The notes below the pieces were generated by a model. The model was not told where the DNA came from and searched no databases. It saw nothing but the letters and a program-made list of their open reading frames with translations. From positions 1 through 18,423 of the forward strand of contig QHOM01000072.1 of NCBI GenBank assembly GCA_003218785.1: DNA of 18,423 bases, written 5' to 3'. The first letter of the stretch is position 1, and each line of letters opens with the position of its first letter. Made by a program: the position numbers and the translations under genes. Source of the stretch: Verrucomicrobiota bacterium. GTDB lineage: Bacteria > Verrucomicrobiota > Verrucomicrobiia > Chthoniobacterales > UBA10450. This document shows, piece by piece, positions 1 through 7,100 of this stretch.

Positions 1-1
1 T

Positions 2-1195
2 ACAACGCAAGCGACGGAGCGCACCTCCGCGGAAGACCCGATGATGATCATCTATACATCGGGCACGACCGGAAAACCGAAAGGCGCGGTCCACACACAT
101 TGCGGCTTTCCTATCAAATCCGTGCAAGACATGTGGCACGGGCTCGATCTCCACGCCGACGAAACACTTTTCTGGATGACAGACATGGGCTGGATGATGG
201 GCCCGTGGGAAGTTTTCGGCACCTTGCTGCTCGGCGCGACCATGATGCTTTACGACGGCGCGCCTGATTTTCCAGGACCGGATCGCGTTTGGAAATTGTG
301 TGCGGATCACAGGGTCACTGCGCTTGGCATTTCGCCGACATTGATTCGCGCGTTGCGGCGTCACGGCGATGAAATCGTCCATCGACATGACCTCTCGTCG
401 CTGCGCAAATTCGCCTCCACAGGCGAGCCGTGGAACCCCGACCCATGGATGTGGCTGTTTCAAAATGTCGGGCGCGGAAAACTTCCCATCATCAATTACT
501 CCGGCGGCACCGAGATTTCCGGCGGCATTGTCATGGGTAATGTGCTCACGCCGATGAAACCGTGTGCGTTTTCCGGACCGCTTCCCGGGATGGCGGCGGA
601 CGTGGTTGATGAGAATGGCAAATCGGTCAGGAGTAAAGTCGGCGAGCTAGTTATTCGAGAACCGTGGATCGGAATGACACGCGGATTTTGGAGAGATCGA
701 CAACGTTACTTCGAGACTTACTGGTCGCGCTGGCCAGACACGTGGGTACACGGCGACTGGGCCGCGATCGATGATGATGGACTTTGGTACATTCTCGGGC
801 GCAGCGACGACACGATCAAAGTTGCCGGAAAGCGAGTCGGCCCCGCGGAAGTGGAATCGATTCTCGTAGCGCATGCGCAGGTTAGCGAAGCGGCCGCAGT
901 CGGCGTGCCCGATCCAATCAAAGGTGAAGCGCTTGTTTGTTTTTGTGTTCTGAAAAAGAGCGCGGACGAAGATATCGATCTTGCGAATGAATTGAAAAAG
1001 AAAGTCGCGACCGAACTCGGCAAGGCCCTCGCGCCGCGCGATGTCTTGTTCGTAGCCGACATTCCGAAAACGCGCAATGCGAAGGTCATGCGCCGTCTTG
1101 TCCGCGCCGCCTACATCGGCGAAAAACTCGGCGACACTTCCTCGCTGGAGAATCCTGGAGCGCTCGAAGAAATTTCGCGATTAAAAACAAGCTAA
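2..1195 (+). CDS. AMP-forming acyl-CoA synthetase (acetyl/propionyl-CoA synthetase type), 5'-truncated by window edge
   Basis: The reading frame is open from base 2, so the first ATG visible at 41 is internal and the true start lies left of the window. The enzyme activates a short carboxylate to acyl-adenylate and then to acyl-CoA in the cytoplasm. Visible ANL-superfamily motifs in order are the P-loop YTSGTTGKPKG (bases 56-88), NYSGGTEISGG, the GD of WVHGDW, the hinge GRSDDTIKVAGKRVG and the C-terminal PKTRNAKVMRR, whose lysine is the adenylation lysine. About 398 residues remain, so roughly the first 200-250 of a typical family member are missing. The WMTDMGWMMGPW segment is typical of acetyl/propionyl-type enzymes rather than long-chain ligases. 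It converges on the hypothetical gene ending at 1240. Substrate choice cannot be read from this fragment, but the IcmF genes nearby make a short or branched acyl-CoA likely. Confidence 0.93.
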   Translation, partial: TTQATERTSAEDPMMIIYTSGTTGKPKGAVHTHCGFPIKSVQDMWHGLDLHADETLFWMTDMGWMMGPWEVFGTLLLGATMMLYDGAPDFPGPDRVWKLCADHRVTALGISPTLIRALRRHGDEIVHRHDLSSLRKFASTGEPWNPDPWMWLFQNVGRGKLPIINYSGGTEISGGIVMGNVLTPMKPCAFSGPLPGMAADVVDENGKSVRSKVGELVIREPWIGMTRGFWRDRQRYFETYWSRWPDTWVHGDWAAIDDDGLWYILGRSDDTIKVAGKRVGPAEVESILVAHAQVSEAAAVGVPDPIKGEALVCFCVLKKSADEDIDLANELKKKVATELGKALAPRDVLFVADIPKTRNAKVMRRLVRAAYIGEKLGDTSSLENPGALEEISRLKTS

Positions 1196-1239
1196 CGCCG
1201 GTTTTGTTTCCGTACATAGATGCAGCCTTTGTCTACTCT

Positions 1240-2007
1240 CTAGAACAGTCCGGCACTTGCCAGTTGTATTCGCCAGATAGGGCCGCCCACATAGAGTGGG
1301 CCCTCTGCCTTGACGAAGGCCGGGGCCTCGCCGCCGAGGACCCATACGTGCGTGTCCGCCGGTTGCTTCCCCATCAGACGCGCCAGGAAGCCGGTGACAC
1401 CTCCGATTTCCACTTTCACAAGATAGTGCATGGCTTTATGATGGAAGCTTCCAATCGTGAACGGTTCCTCCCCTTGCGGAAGGATCGCAAGCTTGACGAG
1501 CCGCGGCTTTGGCGTGGTCGCCACCATTGACACTGTCGTCCGCGGCGCACTCGGTTTTACGTCCTTCATCAGCGTGAAGAGCAAGCCGTTGGCGACGTCT
1601 GGCGGCAGCTCCATCCGCTGGGCAATGACTTTCTCTTTGCCCTTGTCCTCGGTGTAACGGACCTTAACTTGACCTGTAGAAGCGTTGATCGAAGTGTCCA
1701 CCGGTTGCTTGAACGACGGACCTCTGAGTATAAGGTGGTCGCTCAAGAGTCGGAATGTGCCGCGTTGAGAGAATACGGTCGTGTCCTCATAGATCGAACC
1801 ATCTTTGAAACGAAATATCAGATGGTTGGTTACGCGATCGCCCTGTGCGTCCTGCGTCATCTGACCATCGGCGAGGGCCTTGCCTTCAAAGGTCAACACC
1901 AGAAGAAAGCCATGGATCAAGCCTTCCGTGTGGCGCACAGGGATCATATCTGCGAATAGCGCGGAGCGCGGCGCGGCATGCTTGCCCCACGGCTTCTGTA
2001 CACGCAT
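1240..2007 (-). CDS. Conserved hypothetical protein, beta-rich, function unknown
   Basis: A 255-residue protein if read from the ATG at 2007; a TTG at 2034 and an ATG at 1947 are alternatives in the same frame. I recognise the body (IPVRHTEG near the N-terminus, then FRFKDGS, FSQRGTFRLLSDHL, STGQVKVRYTEDKG, TPKPRLVKL, GGPIWRIQLAS at the end) as a conserved family of unknown function. It alternates short beta strands and looks like an exported or lipid-handling fold, but no catalytic motif is visible. Relatives usually begin with a hydrophobic signal peptide just before IPVRHTEG. Here the residues before it are polar and basic, so the N-terminus may be wrong, frameshifted or lost. It follows the mutase gene on the same strand after 163 bases, so it could be a distal operon member. 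Confidence 0.7.
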   Translation of the reverse strand: MRVQKPWGKHAAPRSALFADMIPVRHTEGLIHGFLLVLTFEGKALADGQMTQDAQGDRVTNHLIFRFKDGSIYEDTTVFSQRGTFRLLSDHLILRGPSFKQPVDTSINASTGQVKVRYTEDKGKEKVIAQRMELPPDVANGLLFTLMKDVKPSAPRTTVSMVATTPKPRLVKLAILPQGEEPFTIGSFHHKAMHYLVKVEIGGVTGFLARLMGKQPADTHVWVLGGEAPAFVKAEGPLYVGGPIWRIQLASAGLF

Positions 2008-2053
2008 CGACAGCCTCAATGAATTGATCCACAAATTTGCAGTACATACCCTC

Positions 2054-2170
2054 CTAATCCTTGCGAGCCATGAAGGGCGGGGTCCATGGATAAGTCGCCG
2101 CGCCGGTGGCGGTGCCGCGGATGGTGGGGGAGCCCATCGTATCCAAGATGGCTGACGTCGGAACCTCCTT
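2054..2170 (-). other. Spacer downstream of the mutase gene with a strong Shine-Dalgarno-like site and a 27-codon reading frame
   Basis: Directly after the mutase stop codon the minus strand reads AAGGAGGT (2163-2170), a near-perfect Shine-Dalgarno. The next in-frame starts are a TTG at 2146 (16 bases away) and an ATG at 2137 (25 bases away), opening a 27-28 codon frame that ends at 2054 with WTPPFMARKD. A second AGGAGG sits at 2050-2055. The spacing is poor for both, so I list this as a possible leader peptide or remnant, not as a gene. Confidence 0.2.
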
Positions 2171-3997
2171 TTACACCATCGGGCGAAACCTGCCGACCAC
2201 TTCCTGCATGCGACCGGTGATTTGGCCTAACGAAGCGACTTCCACCGCCTCGAGCAAAACCGGGAAACAATTTTCGCCGCGTTCCACAACATCGACAAGT
2301 TTATCGAGCGCACGTTTCGCTTTCTCCGCATTTTTCTTTTTGAACTTCTTAAGGCGGTCAACTTGTAGTTGTTGTTTCGCGCGTGGCGTGCGGGCGAGTT
2401 TTATTTCCGGCGCGTCACCTTCGCCGTTGCGATATTTATTCAGACCGATGATCGGACGAGTACCGTCGTAAATTTGTTGCTCATAACGATGGGCGGCGTT
2501 CTGGATTTGACTGCGTTGGAACCGGTCTTCCACCGCCGCAAGGACACCACCGAGCCGCTCGATCTCGCGGAACTCATCGAGAATCGCCGCCTCCACCGCG
2601 CGTTCCACTGCTTTCATGCCCGGAGAGCCGCTCAACATGTTCATAGTGTGTTTGAAAACGCCGGACTCCTCGAGCAGGATCGCTTGCCCGTGCGCGGCGA
2701 GCCGGATCCATTCTTCGCTCGGCGTCGTGAATGGTTCGTCCGCGCTGTTTGAGTGACACGAATTCGTGGCGTTCATGTAAGCGAGCATTAACTCAGCGGC
2801 TGTGCGGGTAAGATTGTTTTTGAATTCAGCCGCGATGAGCGAGCGACCGCTGGTCTGCGTGTGCAATTTGAAAAGCTGCGCGCGCGGGCCTGCGCCGAAT
2901 GCGTCACGCATGCCGATCGCCCAGATGCGCCGCGAAACGCGAGCCAGCGCGATGTATTCGGCGTCGAGACCGCAATCGAGAAAGAATGATAGCCGCGGGC
3001 CGAATTGATCGACCGGAATCCCGCGCGCGTCGAACATCTCCGCGTAGGCAAATCCGTTTGAGAGCGTATAAGCGGCCTGCTGCACCGGCGTCGAACCGGC
3101 TTCGCCGATGTGGTAACCGCTGATCGAAATCGGATACCAGCGCGGCATTTCGCGAGTGGTGAACTCGACCATGTCGGTGAGAAAACGCAGCGAGGCTTCG
3201 ATCGGAAAAATGGTCTCGTTCTGAGCCTGGACTTCCTTGAAAATGTCCGCCTGGATCGTGCCGCGCAGTTTTGAAACAACTTTCCAACCAAAACGTCGCT
3301 TCGCTGCCGCGATGTACATTGCCATGACGATCGGCGCCGGGCCGCTAATGGTCATCGACGCAGAAAAATTCGGCGAGCCAAGATCAAATCCATCGTAAAG
3401 CCGCATCATGTCCTCGACCGTATCGATCGCCACGCCGCCCTCCCCGATTTTTCCGAAGACGCCATCTGCGTCGCTGTCGATGCCATAAAGTGTCGGCCCA
3501 TCGAATGCAGTGCTGAGCCGGTGCGTGCGCTGATGCCGCGTGAGATAATGAAAACGCTCATTGGTGTCCTCGGCCAGCATCAAACCGGAGAACAAACGCG
3601 TTGGTTCCTCGGCCTGCTGTAGTGGCGGTCGCTGCTTGGAACTCTTTGCGGGCGACACGTCCGCCGCTACAGCATCCTTCTCGAAGCTTTCGAGTTCGCG
3701 AATCGGCTCCAGATACATCTCGCGGTACGCGCCGTTCAGAAATGGAAACTCACCTGGTAATCCTTCGCCAAAGAGATAACGCGCAATCTCGCCCGGTTCA
3801 TCGATCTCCGGCAACGCAAGACGCGGCAACGGCAATCCGGTCGGTGTACGTGTGACTGGAATTTTCGCTTTAATGTCGTTCCAGCGCCCCAGCAACTCAC
3901 GCCCGAATTGTTCGTCGGTGCGCGCACGCTTCACCCGATCGAGAACGAACCGGTTATATTTCTCAACCGCTTCAACGACTTGTCCCAGCTTGCTCAT
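2171..3997 (-). CDS. icmF: Isobutyryl-CoA mutase, substrate-binding (mutase barrel) half of IcmF as a separate protein
   Basis: A 608-residue TIM-barrel subunit of a coenzyme-B12 acyl-CoA mutase that interconverts isobutyryl-CoA and n-butyryl-CoA. It matches the C-terminal part of IcmF: LPGEFPF at 80-86, RLSTAFD at 160-166, SMTISGPAP at 214-222, GYHIGEAG with catalytic-site His296, QTSGRSL, and the end SLGQITGRMQEVV. The two specificity positions that are Tyr and Arg in methylmalonyl-CoA mutase are Phe136 (RLFSG) and Gln259 (AQNETIF), the isobutyryl-CoA mutase pair. The start is decided by a GGAGG 7 bases before the ATG. Residues about 96-131 are an insertion relative to IcmF, of which 109-128 are encoded by a palindromic repeat (3616-3673). 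The B12-binding and G-protein domains are on the preceding gene, 85 bases upstream, so the holoenzyme would be assembled from two chains. Confidence 0.93.
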   Translation of the reverse strand: MSKLGQVVEAVEKYNRFVLDRVKRARTDEQFGRELLGRWNDIKAKIPVTRTPTGLPLPRLALPEIDEPGEIARYLFGEGLPGEFPFLNGAYREMYLEPIRELESFEKDAVAADVSPAKSSKQRPPLQQAEEPTRLFSGLMLAEDTNERFHYLTRHQRTHRLSTAFDGPTLYGIDSDADGVFGKIGEGGVAIDTVEDMMRLYDGFDLGSPNFSASMTISGPAPIVMAMYIAAAKRRFGWKVVSKLRGTIQADIFKEVQAQNETIFPIEASLRFLTDMVEFTTREMPRWYPISISGYHIGEAGSTPVQQAAYTLSNGFAYAEMFDARGIPVDQFGPRLSFFLDCGLDAEYIALARVSRRIWAIGMRDAFGAGPRAQLFKLHTQTSGRSLIAAEFKNNLTRTAAELMLAYMNATNSCHSNSADEPFTTPSEEWIRLAAHGQAILLEESGVFKHTMNMLSGSPGMKAVERAVEAAILDEFREIERLGGVLAAVEDRFQRSQIQNAAHRYEQQIYDGTRPIIGLNKYRNGEGDAPEIKLARTPRAKQQLQVDRLKKFKKKNAEKAKRALDKLVDVVERGENCFPVLLEAVEVASLGQITGRMQEVVGRFRPMV

Positions 3998-4004
3998 AAA
4001 TTGG

Positions 4005-4009
4005 CCTCC
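4005..4009 (-). promoter_or_regulatory. Shine-Dalgarno GGAGG of the mutase gene
   Basis: GGAGG lies 7 bases before the ATG at 3997. It shows that the mutase half is translated from its own initiation site and not as the broken tail of one long IcmF reading frame. Confidence 0.85.
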
Positions 4010-4084
4010 GTCCTTTCTCTACCTCCGATCACTAATTTCTCATTTCTACCTTCTTTTCCCGATTTCGTCGTTTCTGTTTATCTC
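4008..4084. repeat. Heptad-period tract between the two icmF halves
   Basis: About eleven degenerate 7-base units, pyrimidine-rich on the plus strand (for example TTTCTCA, TTTCTAC, CTTCTTT), fill the 85-base gap. On the minus strand they begin directly at the stop codon of the B12/G-protein gene and end at the Shine-Dalgarno of the mutase gene. The transcript would be purine-rich here. Confidence 0.7.
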
Positions 4085-5204
4085 ACGAAATTAAGTCGAA
4101 CAATTGATCCACGCCAGGATCACGATGCCGTTTTGCGACGGTGTCGATGAGCCGCTGCGCGCGCCGATTCTGTTCCAGACGTTGTTTGATCTCCGCGTGC
4201 GCGGTGCGGGCGCGCTGGAGATCGCTCTTGTTCACCACCACGATGTCGGCGAGATCGAGCATGACGATCTTTTGCAATTGCAACCGGCTGCCATAATCGG
4301 GATTCATTACAAGAACGGTCAGATCGACAATTCCATTTTTCTGAAATGGCATCGCTTCCTGCCCGGTGCCGACCGTCTCGATAATGACGTAGTCAAAATT
4401 CGATCGCCCGAGCAGCGCGAGGCAATCGTGCGTCGCGGGCGAAAGTCCGCCGGCTTGCCCGCGCGTAGCCATGCTGCGCATGAACACGCGATCGTTCTGC
4501 GAGTTGATCATCGCTGCTCGATCGCCGAGCAACGCGCCCTTGCCTATAACACTCGGATCGTGCGACAAAATTGCGATCCGTCCTTTTGAATTTTGATTCA
4601 GAAAACGCAGGACCACCTCATCAATCAACGTCGTTTTCCCTGCGCCGCCTGGCCCGGTGAAACCGATCACGCGGGATGTTCGATGTTTGATGTTTGATGT
4701 TTGACGTTTTTTTTCGCGCCCTGATCTCCGGGTGCCGTCCTCGATTTCTGTCAGCCTCCATGCTAACTGAACGTCGGGCGACTTCGTGCCAGCGCGCTTG
4801 CGCGGTTTGCCGTAACGCTCGCGGACGTAGTCGGTCATTTCCGTAAGTGAAGTGCCAGCAAAGAAAATCTTATCCACGCCTCTGTGTTTCATTGCCTCTG
4901 CGTCGTCATGCGTAATGGTCCCCCCGCCGCCGCCAAAGACTTTGATGTCGGTCGCGCCGCGTTTGCGCAAGAGATCGACAACTTCCCCGAAGAACTCAAC
5001 GTGGCCGCCATTGTAACTGGAAATGCCAATGGCCCGCACATCTTCCTGGATAGCAGCACGTACAATGTCGCCAACCGAGCGATGATAACCGAGATAAATG
5101 ACCTCAATCCCGTGCCGAATGAATTCCAGATTGATCGTATTGATCGCGCTGTCGTGCCCGTCGCAGATCGGAACAGCAGTAAGAATGCGAATCGGCGCGG
5201 CCAT
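4083..5204 (-). CDS. icmF: B12-binding domain fused to MeaI-type G-protein chaperone (N-terminal half of split IcmF)
   Basis: A 373-residue two-domain protein. Residues 5-130 are a cobalamin-binding Rossmann domain: DGHDSA with His17 as the expected lower axial ligand, SSYNGGHVE at 62-70 and the FGGGGG loop at 90-95. Residues about 178-373 are a MeaB/MeaI-family GTPase: Walker A GPGGAGKT (184-191), ETVGTGQ (276-282), NKSD (325-328). In IcmF this G-protein loads AdoCbl and protects the mutase. Order and sequence match the first half of IcmF, ending in DPGVDQLF, where IcmF would run on into the mutase barrel. The interdomain linker (165-176) is encoded by a 7-base tandem repeat. It shares a 67-base divergent promoter region with the membrane protein at 5272 and is followed by the mutase gene, clearly one operon. 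Confidence 0.92.
   Translation of the reverse strand: MAAPIRILTAVPICDGHDSAINTINLEFIRHGIEVIYLGYHRSVGDIVRAAIQEDVRAIGISSYNGGHVEFFGEVVDLLRKRGATDIKVFGGGGGTITHDDAEAMKHRGVDKIFFAGTSLTEMTDYVRERYGKPRKRAGTKSPDVQLAWRLTEIEDGTRRSGREKKRQTSNIKHRTSRVIGFTGPGGAGKTTLIDEVVLRFLNQNSKGRIAILSHDPSVIGKGALLGDRAAMINSQNDRVFMRSMATRGQAGGLSPATHDCLALLGRSNFDYVIIETVGTGQEAMPFQKNGIVDLTVLVMNPDYGSRLQLQKIVMLDLADIVVVNKSDLQRARTAHAEIKQRLEQNRRAQRLIDTVAKRHRDPGVDQLFDLIS
4678..4712. repeat. Perfect-period 7-bp repeat inside the B12/G-protein gene
   Basis: On the plus strand the units are GTTCGAT, GTTTGAT, GTTTGAT, GTTTGAC and a T-run unit. Together they encode linker residues 165-176 of the B12/G-protein chain. Unit and period match the intergenic tracts but lie within a gene. 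Confidence 0.85.
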
Positions 5205-5213
5205 CAGGCGAAA

Positions 5214-5241
5214 AGTCTAGCGGTAACCATTTGACGGGCAA
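5214..5241 (-). promoter_or_regulatory. Candidate sigma70-type promoter of the icmF operon
   Basis: Minus-strand TTGCCC (-35, 5236-5241), 16-base spacer, TAGACT (-10, 5214-5219), then 9 bases to the ATG at 5204. The expected transcription start leaves a leader of only about 2-3 bases, and no Shine-Dalgarno is present. The -35 overlaps that of the divergent candidate promoter. Confidence 0.4.
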
Positions 5242-5260
5242 CGTCATTCTAGCCTAGTAG
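5231..5260 (+). promoter_or_regulatory. Candidate divergent promoter of the membrane protein/SDR pair
   Basis: TTGACG (5231-5236), an 18-base spacer and a poor TAGTAG (5255-5260), 11 bases before the ATG at 5272. The -35 is good and the -10 weak. Confidence 0.3.
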
Positions 5261-5271
5261 CAAGAGCTTTT

Positions 5272-5766
5272 ATGAACGGGATGGACAAAGCATTTTCGCG
5301 GGAACGCTCGCACGCTTTTCCGGCGATCGCGTGGAGTGGACTAATTGCGGGTTTGCTAGATATCACTTCGGCGTTCGACATCGTCGGCTCGAAGGGAGTT
5401 GGGCCGGCTCGAGTTTTGCAAGGAATCGCCAGCGGTTTGCTCGGCTCGCAATCTTTCAACGATGGGCTCGCCACGGCGGTGTTGGGTTTGATACTGCATT
5501 TCGTTATCGCATTCGGAGCGCCCTCAGTGTTTTACGCAGCCAGCCGAAAACTCGGATTTCTCACACGGCACGCGGTTGTTTCCGGCTTGGCGTTCGGTGT
5601 CGCTGTTTACCTTTTCATGAATTACATCGTTCTGCCGCTCTCCGCTGTGAAATTGAGACACCATTCCGTCGCGGATATCCTTACGGCTGTGCTTGTCCTT
5701 ATGGTTCTGTTTGGGCTGCCGATCTCGCTCATCACACGCCGGTACTCGCGCTCGCCGCTATTATGA
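5272..5766 (+). CDS. Conserved four-helix membrane protein, function unknown
   Basis: A 164-residue inner-membrane protein with hydrophobic segments at about 18-35, 66-88, 101-122 and 136-156. Conserved-looking phrases are GLLDITSAFDIVG, ARVLQGIASGLLG and AVYLFMNYIVLPLSA. I recognise this as a widespread family of small uncharacterised membrane proteins; no catalytic motif is visible. The ATG at 5272 was chosen over the one at 5281 only because it is first. The gene ends in ATGA overlapping the SDR start, so the two are translationally coupled, but I know of no shared function. Confidence 0.75.
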   Translation: MNGMDKAFSRERSHAFPAIAWSGLIAGLLDITSAFDIVGSKGVGPARVLQGIASGLLGSQSFNDGLATAVLGLILHFVIAFGAPSVFYAASRKLGFLTRHAVVSGLAFGVAVYLFMNYIVLPLSAVKLRHHSVADILTAVLVLMVLFGLPISLITRRYSRSPLL

Positions 5767-6518
5767 GTGATCTGTTGGATTTCACCGGCAAAGTCGTCCT
5801 CGTCACGGGCAGCTCGCGCGGGATCGGCGCGGAGATGATCAAGGTGTTTGGCAAACGCGGCGCGCACTGTGTTGTGAATTACGTCGCTGACGGGCAAGGC
5901 CAGAACAAAGCTGACGCAGTGAATGTTGCGAAAAAATTAAACGACCCGCTCGTGATCGAGTGCGACGTGACACAGCCGGAGCACGTCGAATCGATGATGA
6001 TGGAGATCGGCGACAAGCGCGGCGGTCTCGATATTCTCGTGAACAATTCCGGAATCATCGGCGACCGCACGATCAAGAAGATGTCGACGGAAGAATTCGA
6101 GAGCGTCGTGCGAGTGAATCTCACCGGCACATTCACCGTCACGCAAAAGGCCGCTGCGATTCTGCGCAACGGTGGCCGCATCGTAAATCTGTCATCCGTC
6201 AGCGGGCAAATGGGACTTTTCGGTCAGGCAAATTATTCGTCGAGCAAAGCGGCGATCATTGCGCTTACCAAGGTTTCCGCGCGCGAGTTTGCGCGTCAGG
6301 ACATTACCGTGAACGCTATCGCGCCCGGCTTCATCGACATCGGGATGGGCAAAGGCGTGCCCGAAGAAGCAATTCAGAACTTCATCAAACAAATTCCACT
6401 CGGCCGCCTCGGGAACGTCAACGAGATTGTGAGTGCAGCGCTTTTTCTCGCTTCACCAATGGCTTCATACATCACCGGCCACGTTTTGAACGTGAACGGT
6501 GGCTTCTACATGGGGTGA
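5763..6518 (+). CDS. FabG-like short-chain dehydrogenase/reductase (3-oxoacyl reductase type)
   Basis: A 251-residue classical SDR, a normal length for FabG/PhaB enzymes that reduce a 3-oxoacyl-ACP or -CoA with NAD(P)H in the cytoplasm. Seen in order: TGSSRGIG cofactor loop (15-22; the Arg favours NADP), NNSG (94-97), Asn119, catalytic Ser145, Tyr158 and Lys162 (YSSSK), and C-terminal GHVLNVNGGF. The start ATG at 5763 overlaps the upstream stop (ATGA). A longer frame reaching 5331 only shadows the membrane protein and is not used. With the acyl-CoA synthetase and mutase nearby, acetoacetyl-CoA or another short 3-oxoacyl-CoA is a plausible substrate, though FabG-like sequences are poor guides to substrate. 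Confidence 0.92.
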   Translation: MSDLLDFTGKVVLVTGSSRGIGAEMIKVFGKRGAHCVVNYVADGQGQNKADAVNVAKKLNDPLVIECDVTQPEHVESMMMEIGDKRGGLDILVNNSGIIGDRTIKKMSTEEFESVVRVNLTGTFTVTQKAAAILRNGGRIVNLSSVSGQMGLFGQANYSSSKAAIIALTKVSAREFARQDITVNAIAPGFIDIGMGKGVPEEAIQNFIKQIPLGRLGNVNEIVSAALFLASPMASYITGHVLNVNGGFYMG

Positions 6519-6667
6519 CGGGTGAAACACAGAAGGAAAAATGGTGAATTAAGAAATGGACTCACGCTCCCTTCGACCGCTTTAGAATTGTCACGAAAAT
6601 CGCAGTGAGCTCATTGCATTCCTGCCGGAGAACTGAGGGTTTCTTCCTTCATCCCTTGTTCGCTCCC

Positions 6668-6883
6668 CTAGCCCCAGTTCTGCACTAGTAACCAGACCAG
6701 GGCAGAAAGCATCCCTGCGAACGTCGATAGCACGAGCGCCGCGCGCTTAGACTGCCGTATTTTGAACTCGGGCTTGGGAATATCGTCGTGAATATGACTC
6801 GCCTCGTACAGCTTCATCAGGGTAAAAGCCACGACGAAGCCGACAGCACCCCACTTGAGACACCCGATGGTCAGGTCAAACAT
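6668..6883 (-). CDS. Small two-helix membrane protein, hypothetical
   Basis: A 71-residue reading frame with two hydrophobic stretches, about residues 11-24 and 48-67, separated by a basic, polar loop (FKIRQSKRA). I do not recognise the family. Support comes from the membrane topology, a lack of alternative genes here, and a promoter with TAGAAT 9 bases before the ATG. No Shine-Dalgarno is visible. The stop lies 150 bases from the convergent SDR gene, and that gap shows no clear terminator. Confidence 0.5.
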   Translation of the reverse strand: MFDLTIGCLKWGAVGFVVAFTLMKLYEASHIHDDIPKPEFKIRQSKRAALVLSTFAGMLSALVWLLVQNWG

Positions 6884-6892
6884 TCCGATAAG

Positions 6893-6920
6893 ATTCTAGC
6901 GCGAGAACGGCCCCGCTCAA
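6893..6920 (-). promoter_or_regulatory. Candidate promoter of the small membrane protein at 6883
   Basis: Minus-strand TTGAGC (6915-6920), 16-base spacer, TAGAAT (6893-6898), then 9 bases to the ATG. This is the same geometry as the icmF promoter and would give a leader of about 2 bases. Confidence 0.4.
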
Positions 6921-6940
6921 GACCTCCACTCCGATGTGTG

Positions 6941-6989
6941 GCCTGACCTCCCACCTGTGACCGCTGATCACTCGCTTGCGATCTGGCTG
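6941..6989. repeat. Heptad-period tract with GCCTGACCTCCC
   Basis: Units such as GCCTGAC, CTCCCAC, CTGTGAC, CGCTGAT and CACTCGC run in a 7-base frame. The 12-mer GCCTGACCTCCC at 6941-6952 recurs exactly at 7101-7112, on the other side of the inverted repeat at 7010-7067. Confidence 0.6.
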
Positions 6990-7009
6990 CGACGCCATGC
7001 ATCGGCGAA

Positions 7010-7067
7010 GAGCGGCGGCGCAAAAACTCCTCCAAGCCTGTAAGGCACAACCGTAACGCCGCCGCTC
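7010..7067. repeat. Long inverted repeat with nested hairpin
   Basis: GAGCGGCGGCG (7010-7020) and its exact reverse complement (7057-7067) enclose 36 bases that contain a further small hairpin, GCCT-GTA-AGGC (7036-7046). No T-run follows, so it is not a typical terminator. It lies between the lipoprotein gene and the small membrane protein gene and could be a mobile palindromic element or a structured RNA. Confidence 0.75.
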
Positions 7068-7100
7068 AACCGACCGGGCGGCGAATTGATCGCGAACTTT

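Noticed and set aside
1889..2047. 53-codon minus-strand frame from the ATG at 2047 after AGGAGG
   Set aside because: The spacing from AGGAGG is only 2 bases, and the frame overlaps the better-supported hypothetical protein.
2016..2270. 84-codon minus-strand frame overlapping the mutase 3' end
   Set aside because: His/Arg/Gly-rich shadow composition and overlap with a confidently identified gene.
5331..5762. In-frame N-terminal extension of the SDR gene
   Set aside because: It overlaps the membrane protein in another frame, has no SDR homology, and the ATG at 5763 gives the normal SDR N-terminus.
7010..7067. Integron attC site
   Set aside because: It lacks the paired core sites (GTTRRRY and RYYYAAC) at its ends, and no integrase or cassette array is seen.
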